Assembly: GCF_030272615.1 (NCBI RefSeq)
Contig: NC_081407.1
Location: 265,125,074-265,189,073 of the forward strand
From: Cryptomeria japonica
Lineage: Eukaryota; Streptophyta; Pinopsida; Cupressales; Cupressaceae
Reading direction: 5' to 3'
Length of the DNA: 64,000 nucleotides
Shown: positions 55,183-64,000 of the stretch, one piece after another
How positions within the stretch are numbered: position 1 is the stretch's first letter
How the letters are laid out: each line of letters starts with the position of its first letter
Notes under the pieces: model-generated
Seen by the model: the letters and a program-made list of their open reading frames with translations, nothing else
Database searches by the model: none
What the model was told of the DNA's origin: nothing
Translations under genes and position numbers: made by a program

Positions 55183-55275
55183 TTTTTTTTTTTTGATGGA
55201 GGTCCAGACCTGCGAGCACGACAGCCCAGTAAGGGCATGAAGCCCGCGAGCTGCCAGCCCAGCAAGGGCCTTCAG
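55183..55275 (-). mobile_element. LINE or SINE 3'-end fragment with poly(A)
   Basis: Twelve T on the plus strand are followed by GATGGAGGTCCAGACCTGCG and two similar units, GACAGCCCAGTAAGGGCATG and GCCAGCCCAGCAAGGGCC. On the minus strand this is a GC-rich end running into poly(A), as left by target-primed reverse transcription. Body truncated; flanking duplications not resolved. Confidence 0.45.
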
Positions 55276-55374
55276 GAAGTATTTATAAGGCCACTAATTT
55301 GGTGTACAATTTATAAGGGGTGTTTGAAAGAAAGTATAGGTGTAGAATTGTTTTTTACATTAATCAACAAGGGA

Positions 55375-55510
55375 GGTATGTGCAAATACATTTAATTTTT
55401 GTAGTTATAAAAATCATAACAGAAGGTTTATGTGGTTTGAGGTATGTGCAAATGGATTTAATTTTTGTAGTTATAAAAAATATATCATAACACAAGGTTT
55501 ATGTAGTTTA
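55375..55510 (+). repeat. Tandem duplication, 66-70 bp units
   Basis: Copies 55375-55440 and 55441-55510 share GGTATGTGCAAAT, TTTAATTTTTGTAGTTATAA and AAGGTTTATGT. They differ by a short insertion and a few substitutions. Confidence 0.85.
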
Positions 55511-57335
55511 TTTTCTTTTAGGATTAAAACTCCTCTTCAAAAGTAGGATCAATTGAATTATTTAGCAACAACAATTACAATACAACATTTTGAGTAATCT
55601 TGATAGCATGATAGTATCTACAATCAACAATACAATTCAAACAAAGCTCTTATCTTTTAGCAACAATGAGTAGATTAAGGACTAATTAGAAGCAATCAAA
55701 TAGTTTTACATAATCATGTACCAAAATTGTGTGTCCAAAATCGTACAAATCTCAATGTCTCATTTTAGGTGTGGTCTTGGTCTTGATTGAATATCTAGCA
55801 TATTCATTAACTTTCACATCGTCACGACTTATAATAGTTGACTACCTAACTTGAGTCCTTACTTTTGTCCTCTTCCACATTTATAGATGCTCTATGTTGT
55901 GTCATCGTATTGTCATAATGTTGGTCAATATCCTAATGTAATCCTCCTATAATCAAGGTTGTACATGTCATAAGTATTCATCATGAGTAACTTCCATCTT
56001 ACAATGTTATAATGACATTTAAATGCTTCTAACAACCCCTTACATTTCAAAATGATTTACACATGGTAGAGTGCCACCTCAAAATATGATCCACCACTTC
56101 TCATGCGAGGACAAAATAATAAATTAATGCAAATAAATGCAAATCTTACAAACATAAGTAACTGCCATGTCCTCAATCTTTGTAGTCTCGATGCACAACC
56201 TATTGCTTACTCAGATAGCACCAACAAACAAACTAAAAACATAACTATTCGTAGATCTCTTGCTATCAACATCCTTTGATAGTTATAATTTACAAATATG
56301 AAAAGTGTCGATGAACTATAGAATCACCATGATAACAAATAAAGTACTTGGAGGTACCCCACAAATGTTTGAAGACCCTTTTAACTACATCTCAATGATC
56401 ACATCTAGGATTAGCTGTGAAACAACTCAAGACTCCCATTGCTTAAACAATTTTTGGTCTTGTATAGACCATAGCATACATTGGATTCCCACTAACACTA
56501 GCATAAGGCACGAGTGATGCCATTCATCTTAGTAGGTGAAGTCAGACATTGCTTTGCAATTTCTCACATTGAATCTCTCTAAATTAAGTTTTACATACTT
56601 GCTCTAGCCCAACCTATTGTGCATTTCATTACACAACCCATTTTGCTTATGACAAAATGAACACCCTCTTTCACTTTCTAGCTTTTGCTTAGTTTAGGTT
56701 TTGCATGCTATGTCAATTGTTACATTCCTAGCTAATAATAAATGCTTGCATTTTCCTAAAGTCAATTTTAAGTAAAATGGTCCTTGCTCCAAAAAATTGC
56801 ATGGTCTTGTTATTGTTTTTCATCATGTCTTTTATATTTTCCATAATTTCCCATTGTGTTCCACTTTCCCAAATAGATCATCTTCATTATTTTGGGTTCA
56901 TTTTCACTAGTTACATAACTCTTCCTTACATTTAGATGCTTTTTTGTGCATTTGCAAAAGCTTCTTATGCATTCCAATTTTCATGACTATCTATCTCAAT
57001 TTGTCCAACTAGTGTTTTATTTTGCTTATCCAATTTATTATGTTTTTCCCACAAGTTGATAAAAAAGGTGTTACAAGTCATTCATCTTCATGTTTCAAGT
57101 ATATCCAATACCTTGGCCTTTTCTATGAGGATGTGTTGGCAGTCATTAAAGCTCATTTTTTGTTTTATAGAGATCCTTTAGGATGTTGGATATCATGTTC
57201 TATATCAAGTTCAATTGACTCATTTTCTTTTGCATCTAGATGGACCTTCATTTTTTACATTTAGATGGACCTTTTTCCACATCCACATGGACCTTCATTT
57301 TTCTTATCCCAGGGTCTAAGATATCTAGACCCACT

Positions 57336-58856
57336 TGTTGTAAAAACAAGTTCTAATTGTCATTGATATCAAACTTGTTGGTCTGAAGGAGATACTTAGC
57401 CATTCTCTAGCTTCGAAGATGGTTTTGAAATGAGCAAGTAATGTAACTGCAAAAGACATGTAGTTGTATGGAGTATGTGTATGGATGTCTATGGCAATAG
57501 ATTATGGTATGTTATGGTATTTTGGAGCTCTGTTGGTGTTCTGTGTATATCGGTATGATGTTTCAGTTATGTTTGATTGTTTTAGTGTACTGTCTGTAAT
57601 GTAGTTTGGTCCAGTACGTGGCTGATATGTATCATATAGTTATGTGGTTTCGGAGTAGTGTTTGTGTATGCACATTCTCATTATACCTCGGTTTTTAGAA
57701 GGATATGTGATCTACTGTTGGAGTCAATAAAGTCTCGAGTTTCAGTTGATATAGTTGCGGTGTAGTAGTGTGAAGAAATTCATTGCATCCCTTAGCTTAC
57801 AGTTGGATAAGTGTTGTAGATGGTTGATTCAAGATCCTTGATAATTCATGTTGCTTCTTTTGTTGGTGGTCCAGGTTGAAGTTTGAGTTTGTCGTATTAG
57901 CTAACCATTTCATTTTTTGAGGCCGACTTATGTGTTTTTGGTCTGTGCGGTAGTGTGCGGATGCATGAGAGCTATATTGGGAGTATTTGGAAGGTGCTGA
58001 CATGGTGTGACCCTTCACACATTTCATTTGCCTTTTGCATTTGCATTGGAGAGTGTTTTGGGGTTGACGTTTATGAACACATTACATCTTATTAGGCTGA
58101 CCTATTGGATATTATTAAGGTTGTAAATAGTATATAAAGGTCATATTTATTGTGTGGATGCATGAACAAGTAGAGTGTGTTGTGTGAAATCATTGTGAAG
58201 TAGTGAAAAGGTTTTGATGTACAATTATGTATGAACACATTACATCTTATTAGGCCGACCTAATAGATATTATTGAGGTTGCAGATGGTAAATAAAGGTC
58301 ATATTTATTGTGTGAATGCATGAACAAGTAGAGTGTGTTGTGCAAAATCATTGTGAAGTAGTGAAAGGGTTTAGATGTACAACAGGGCAGTGATATTGAT
58401 AGTTTTTTATGTGTATTAAACCGTGAACTATTATCAACATTCCAGTAGATACTTTCTCTATAGTTCAATCTTGTTGATGTCATTGCATTAGAAGAATTTG
58501 TTTCTTGCCTTGAAGAAGTGATTTTCAATATGTGCAAGTAATTATTGTATCTTGCCCTAAGGTTGTACGCCTTAGTTTGCAAGTCATCTTTTGGAGCAGT
58601 GAGCTCCCTGGTCTTTGGCCTAAACTTTGTAACCAGCTTTACATATATTGTGAGTTTGACTGTCACCGTGGTTTTTCCTAGTTTGGGTTTTTCACGTAAA
58701 AATCTTGGTGTTTATGCATGTTTGGTTTAGTGGTTTTAGTTATTTACCTTCATGCATATAGTTGATGAAATGAATGATAAAGTAAGAAGTTAAATTTGAT
58801 CAAGTTTTATTATATGTTGATTTGACCTCCCTCTTAGCATCCGTTAATATTTAACA
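57336..58856 (+). repeat. 5' LTR (about 1.5 kb) of a copia-type element lacking pol
   Basis: The end is fixed by ...TTAACA followed two bases later by the primer site. The start is set at TGTTGTAAAAAC (57336); TGTTGGTCTGAAGG at 57376 is an alternative. Near its end, GTGGTTTTTCC and GGGTTTTTCACGTAAAAATC (58669-58705) are typical copia U5 motifs. It contains a 158-bp tandem duplication. No 3' LTR partner was found, so the left end is uncertain. Confidence 0.6.
58072..58387 (+). repeat. 158-bp tandem duplication in the LTR, carrying TATA-like sites
   Basis: Copies 58072-58229 and 58230-58387 are about 90% identical. Copy 1 has TATATAAAGGTC (58131-58142), copy 2 TAAATAAAGGTC at the same place. 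The duplicated block therefore covers the probable core promoter. Confidence 0.85.
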
Positions 58857-58858
58857 AT

Positions 58859-58870
58859 TGGTATCAAAGC
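58859..58870 (+). promoter_or_regulatory. Primer binding site, tRNA-Met type
   Basis: TGGTATCAAAGC two bases after the LTR end, one mismatch from TGGTATCAGAGC. Confidence 0.75.
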
Positions 58871-58924
58871 TTGGTTCTTGAAGAAGCAATTTAATCACTG
58901 AGTTAGATCTGAAATTTGAACACA

Positions 58925-59957
58925 ATGTTTGAAAAAGAGAACGTGGATCTGAATGAGTGGGAATTTGAAGTTGTTGATATGGAAGAAGAATTGAGATATG
59001 CTTTGGTGGATCTAAATGAAAGCACAAAGAAATGCAAGAAAGTAGAAGAAAGATTGCCTATCTGAGAAAGTTATTTGATGAAGGAAGACTATGGATGGTC
59101 TAGAAACAAAGCTAAATGAAAAGACTGAAGAATGTACTAGATTTGAAAAGGAAGTGACTATGTTGAAGAAGGAATTGAGGGATGCAAAAGACCATATTGA
59201 CAAAGGATTGAAGCTTAAAGCGCGTAGTGAAGTGCTTGCTGTGATGCTGAGTGCTAAAAAACAAAACAAAAACAAAGGCGAACTTTGTTTTGATGAAGGT
59301 GAAAGTTCTAAAGTTCCAAGCAAAGAAGATAAAGGAAAGGAAAAGGTCAAGAATGAATTGATGAACAATAATGATGATCAACAAGGTTTCAATCAGGTCT
59401 GGAACAAAAAGAATCTTAGAAAGACTGCTCCTGCTCAAACCAGGTAGTCATCAACTTTCAATGATAACTGTTTTTCATGCAATAAGTTTGGACATCGAGC
59501 TAGTGAATATAGAAGTCAGATAAGATTTCAATCATTTAATGGTCAATGTTATAATTGTAATAAGTTTGGACGTAAGGAAAATGAATGCAAAAGTAGGATG
59601 AATTGGAATGGATATGGAAATACGAATTATGGCAAAAATGCTTAATCTTTCAATGGATGTTGTTATTCTTGCATCATGTATGGGCAGAACACTGTTGAGT
59701 GCCGGTCTAATTTTAGAAGAAATGGAAATGGTTAGCAACAAGGTCCAGAATGCTACGAATGTAACAAATTTGGACATATTGCCAAATTCTGTAGAGGAAG
59801 AAATGAGAAGAATGGTCTGAAAAAGAAGATTGCTGTTAATGTGGAAAAGGTGAAGATGCAAAAGCTACGAGTAAGGAAATTTGATGGAAATGTGGAGGAA
59901 AAGATTGAGGATGGGTTTGCACCTACTATTGGTGTTGATTCCTCTTCCAAAAACTAA
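58925..59957 (+). pseudogene. Gag-like protein: coiled coil plus four degenerate zinc knuckles
   Basis: ATG 58925, 66 bases after the primer site. The first part (NVDLNEWEFEVVDMEEELRY, then ETKLNEKTEECTRFEKEV and KKELRDAKDHIDKGLKLKAR) is a Glu/Lys-rich coiled coil, not a typical copia capsid domain. Four knuckle-like motifs follow: CFSCNKFGHRASEY (last Cys lost), CYNCNKFGRKENEC (His lost), CYSCIMYGQNTVEC (His lost) and CYECNKFGHIAKFC (intact). At least two frameshifts and several stops break the frame. The gag role is inferred from position and knuckles. No protease, integrase or RT follows. Confidence 0.68.
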
Positions 59958-60346
59958 GTAGATATGCATTATTTGAGGGGGAGAATCTAATGTAGTTTAT
60001 GCGTGCCCCCTTGCGGTTTGGATGCTTAGTTGTTTTTCGGTATAGCAGAGGTTAGGGGTATATTTCCAGAGGTTACTAGATGGTTTCTTTCTTTTGGAGC
60101 ATTGTTTGTAAATAGTGGCAAAACAAAGTATTAACTTTTGAGTTGTAACGATAAAGTGCATTTATGGAAGTTCAACCCTAGTTGGTGCATACAATGGGTA
60201 AAATGGGATGTTGAGTTCATTTTGTTCACTTGCGAACTTGTTATTTTGTGTGCTCTTTCTTGCAAAAAAATTTCTTGTGTGATTAGTGCGATTGAAGTGC
60301 ATGTGTGCAAACCCTAGTTTTTGTGAAGTCTGTGAAGTAAAGTAAG

Positions 60347-62904
60347 ATGACTACTTCGATTGTTGTCGACATTGAGCTCAAGCCATGATCGATTTTCAAG
60401 CCCTATTCGTATGTGACAATGGTAAGAGATAAGGAAGGTGCATTCTCGTGAGTTTTGATCAACTCTATCTACGTTCAAGACGTAAGGGCATACATTTGTG
60501 CTGACATGAAAGATGTGAGTCATTCTAAGTTCTATGACATGTGGGGATGGGCTTACTGAGAGTAATTTGGTGACTTTTAAATATGAGTATAAAGACATTC
60601 TGACATTAGGGTTAAATATTTGGAAAGAGTTCCTTGATTTCACTTATGAGACCACGTGGGTAAGAATCATTTTGAGTTGAATTCATGGAGACGTCATGTA
60701 TTTGGATAAACCCCACAAGATTACAAAAGAGGCCATTAGGGCATTAATTGGTTTGTGCATGAACGAGACAGTTCCAGTTAAGAAGTTGGTAAAGAACGAC
60801 ACTGTTGCTGCCCTAACTGGGTTGAGGTCATACGGAAGATGGATGATTGCTGAAGATATAAAAGATCCAGGAGTCAAGTATGTGACTAAATGTTTAGCCT
60901 ACAAAGTTTATTTTGAGAATTGAGAGGCTTTGGCCACCACGAGAACAATTAATACAACATATCAGATGGTGGTTGTCGGTGAAAGATTTGGCCTCTATGA
61001 GATTTAGAGACAACAACTAGCAGAGAACTTGGAAAAAGCAAAGAAAAGTAAGTATGCATTCAAGTATGGGTCCCAGATCATCTATCTAGCATTTATGTTT
61101 TTGAATGAACTTTTGGGAAGGGATAATCATACTTGGGAAAGGACTCCCCCTGCTACGATACAAATCAAACAATAAATCAATTTTTTTGGAATGGATAACA
61201 AAGCATACAATACTGCATTTTCTGGATAGTTCAAGAACTTTTAGGACACTATGTAGGAAAGGGAGATATTTCCTCCAGATAAGGTTCAAAAGTATAAAGA
61301 GACTTTTACATTCTTGGTTAGCAAAGATTCTTATTATATTGAGGTAGTTGAACCTAGAACGACATGGATTCCAGAGTTACTTTATGAGGTAACAACAAAA
61401 GAAGTGGAAATTGCTACCATCATTTAGTTGTTGATTGATCCAAATGAGCCCTGGTTTGGTACAGTGGAGGAGATTGAAGCAAAATTGAGAAAATAAAAGA
61501 TTGATAAGGGACATGAAAAGAGGATGGAAAGGTTATGCAAGGACATTGTTACGAGGACAGTATCAAAGACCTTTGGTTTGGCTCCTCTTGAGGGGTCATC
61601 AAGACAGGGACAAAGGAGGACAAGGCTTGTGCCCACCTCCCCTTTGGTGAAGTTGGGTTCCTCTAGAATCCCTCCTCCATCTGAGACAACTATAATGAAG
61701 GCACCAAGGAAGAAACAAAAGGCTACAAGGAAAGTAGATGATTTGGAGTCGAAAGTAGAAGAAGTTGAGAGCAATTGTTTTGATGAAGAGGCCCAAAAAG
61801 AATAATTCTTTATCTGAACTAGGCCTAAAAGGAGTAAGGTGAAGGAAGAAGAAGAGGAAGAGGACAACATGCTTATTGCAAGGAAGAAGAAGACTTCGGT
61901 CTCTCCGATAGAGACCACTGCAGTGAAGACAAAGGAAACAAAGCCTAAGATACAAAAGAAGAAAAAAATAAATAAAAATGATTTGAATTACGAGCCTTTG
62001 GAGTTGATTAGTTCAATAAATGTTGTGTGAGCACAATTATTTGGAGTATACAACAAGTTTGTACAAGGATGTCTCTCCAATGGATAGATAGACAATAGAG
62101 AAAGCAACCATCGGGTATTTAATAACTTTTGATAAAACTCTCAATGATATAGAAGATAAGTTGCCTAAAGAGCTATTAGAAGTCTTGACTAAGAAAAGGA
62201 AGGATGCAATAGTGAAAAAGTATAAAATGAGATTTGGAGCATTAGATAAAGTATGTATCCTATTATCTAAGGAGGCTAGGGCTAAGATTGTGGAGGCAAT
62301 GAATATAAGATTTAGAACTAAGGAAAGAGTAAATATGACCATGGGTAATGATCCAAAAGAATACAAGAGGATGGTCAAACAAATAGATGAGATGGATGTT
62401 GAGATTATAGAAGAGGTAGAGAAGACTTTGTCTTCTCCTTTGGAAAAGACAAACACAAGAACCGGTAAAGGAGAGACAAGCAACAACATGACTATTCTAG
62501 AGAAGAAGATTGAGTAGCAGAAGAGTGAAGGCATTGGTTCAAAAATTGATCCGAATAAGTAGAATGAAGAGGAAAAAATTGAAAATGTTCCAGATGACAA
62601 GAAGGAAGAACATAGTGCTAGTTTGGAGACTGTTCCAGGTGATCAGGTTGATGATGGACATAATGTAGATATGACGTCAATGGAGATTCTAGGTGACAAG
62701 GAGAAGGAAATGACAGAGGAGAAGAAGGATGAAGAGAAGACATATGAAAGGGTAGAAGAAAAGGAGAAGATAAAATAGAAAGAAGCGAGCTTGGAGAAGA
62801 TTATTAGAAGGATATCAATGGTAGAATCCTTCAAGGATTCTGGAATAGAACTTGCACAACTTCAAATGGAGTTTGAACTGGTGGTGACATCGGAGATATT
62901 ATAA
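60347..62904 (+). pseudogene. Accessory ORF of the pol-less element, broken
   Basis: From ATG 60347 (MTTSIVVDIELKP) a coding-like stretch runs with many stops and shifts. The clearest part is at 60696-60920: LDKPHKITKEAIRALIGLCM, VKKLVKNDTVAALTGLRSYG and DPGVKYVTKCLAYKVYFEN. Further right, 61524-62900 is Lys/Glu-rich with a basic patch (APRKKQKATRKVDDLE) and acidic ends. The layout, a globular N-terminal domain followed by a long charged tail, recalls the accessory ORF of the Tat-like element, though no residue-level similarity was shown. No membrane segment, no enzyme motif. Function unknown; it fills the space where pol would be. Confidence 0.55.
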
Positions 62905-62955
62905 GTTCTAGTGACTCAAGGAAGGTTGGATTTGGACAAACTAACACCATAGATA

Positions 62956-62967
62956 CTAGAGATACCA
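62956..62967 (-). promoter_or_regulatory. Primer binding site on the minus strand
   Basis: The minus strand reads TGGTATCTCTAG two bases after the LTR end CCAACA. The TGGTATC core is intact. It shows that the LTR to its right belongs to a minus-strand element. Confidence 0.65.
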
Positions 62968-62969
62968 AT

Positions 62970-64000
62970 TGTTGGAATCAATGAACACTGAGAGAGGGGG
63001 TGAATTAGTGTTCTACAATATTTAACATTATTCATCTGATTCTTCAACCATTTAATGCAAATGAACAAAAGAAAGATGCAAACACATAAAGCAAAAATAT
63101 ACAACACCATAACACCGAGATTTTTATGTGGAAACCCGGTTAAGGGAAAACCACAGTGGGATTGAGACCCACAATGAGATAATACCCTGTTAGGAGTAAA
63201 TGAAATATTACAATGGGGAATGCACATGCATTCAGGCACACTACCTAAAGCTCACTGCTCAAATCACATAACAAGAAGGGCTACAACCTCAGAAGGCACA
63301 CTGCCTTACAAAATGATTACAAAAGATAATTGGAATGTCTGAATTGAGAAATAGCATCTGCAAATGCCAAAATACAATTCCGGTTAAGCACAAAGTACAC
63401 TGCTCTGCTACACTATTTTGTTTTGTTATATTCCGGAGCACAAATCCTCTACTTGTATACAATCACTCATAAATACTTTCCACACAACCATCAATATAAA
63501 AAATGATCATATCAGTCACTCTTATATATCCCTAACATCAAATTAGGTCTTCTATATGTCGGCCCAAAAACACATCACACACAAATGAAACGTGCACACC
63601 AAGTTAGCTAAATCCAAACCAAAACAATCATGTGGAACAAAAAGAATTGTCCACATGCTACCCATATGTTGGCTTACCATCCTCGAACACAAAAACAACC
63701 ACCAAAATCGATCCACATAATCCACACAACGATTAACCACATGAGACTACTGATGAACACTATTCTACCCAAAAACATATACACCGAACCTTCCAACTCA
63801 CTCAAGAATTATCATCGGAGGCCACAAGCCTGGAATAAGGTAAATAACACTTCCATAAAGCTTCCCACAGATCCGCAACCCAAAATATTCAACACAGATG
63901 AAATGCCAACCAAGATACCGCATACTATAGGATGTCTTGTTCTATCTCACCGAACCTCACTAAAGCTCAATCACTCTTCTGGTATGAACAATTCATGAAC
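62970..64000 (-). repeat. 5' LTR of a minus-strand copia-type element (cut by the window edge)
   Basis: On the minus strand it ends CACCCCCTCTCTCAGTG..CCAACA, and upstream shows GTGGTTTTCCCTTAACCGGG and CCACATAAAAATCTCGGTG (about 63155-63108), the copia U5 pattern. The LTR start is outside the window. The element's internal part should lie left of 62956, but only about 50 bp fit before plus-strand coding text begins, so it seems truncated there. Open frames at 63552-63998 are not supported. Confidence 0.62.

Larger units (their letters stand above)
54285..57335. other. AT-rich intergenic DNA
   Basis: No gene supported. Holds a LINE-like 3' end with a poly(T) start and a 66-70-bp tandem duplication, listed separately. 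The rest, including 55520-57330, shows nothing recognisable. Confidence 0.5.

Noticed and set aside
57336-64000. Inverted LTRs as a single DIRS-like or foldback element
   Set aside because: The two LTRs are not reverse complements; each has its own primer site, fitting two different elements.

Overview
This is a stretch of a large plant nuclear genome, built almost entirely from nested LTR retrotransposons plus the 3' end of one intron-containing host gene. The evidence is Ty1/copia and Ty3/gypsy pol genes, tRNA-Met and tRNA-Asp-type primer binding sites, a LINE ORF1 with a DUF4283-like domain, and GT-AG introns of up to 4.7 kb. A seed plant with long introns (a gymnosperm is possible) fits, but the species cannot be read from the sequence. 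No rRNA, tRNA, CRISPR or prokaryotic feature was seen.

Bases 1-38,303 form a stack of insertions. The outermost layer is an old minus-strand Ty3/gypsy element (part of the 3' LTR at 1-335, 5' LTR at 36,863-38,303) whose integrase gene is split by about 31.7 kb of other DNA. Inside that block lie: (a) a plus-strand Ty1/copia element, 2,775-9,812, target duplication CTTAC, with unusual TA...TA LTR ends, its gag-pol frame split by a solo LTR (4,774-6,349); (b) a minus-strand copia-type element, 11,640-26,190, target duplication AAATT, with gag and a protease remnant but no integrase or reverse transcriptase; (c) inside the 3' LTR of (b), a plus-strand Tat/Ogre-like Ty3/gypsy element, 12,003-22,304, target duplication TCCTA, with a captured RRM domain from a glycine-rich RNA-binding protein and a large accessory ORF; (d) a solo LTR, 26,425-27,258, target duplication CAATG. 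LTR divergence agrees with the nesting order: about 15% for the outer element, 3.1% for (b), 2.5% for (c).

Bases 38,304-45,343 are AT-rich, with minisatellites and diverged duplications. Four exons of a plus-strand host gene follow (45,344-51,288), joined by phase-consistent splice sites. Its last long intron holds a hAT-like MITE (8-bp target duplication, 46-bp perfect hairpin) and a solo LTR (target duplication GATAG). Downstream is a minus-strand LINE ORF1 interrupted by an LTR fragment. At 57.3-63 kb is an LTR element with a gag-like coiled coil and degenerate zinc knuckles, no polymerase and a long broken accessory ORF. It meets the inverted LTR of another copia-type element that runs off the window.

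Most elements are dead through nonsense mutations. The only sequence that looks like a working cellular gene is the four-exon host gene. The most unusual objects are the RRM-carrying Tat element, the polymerase-less gag elements and the hairpin MITE.
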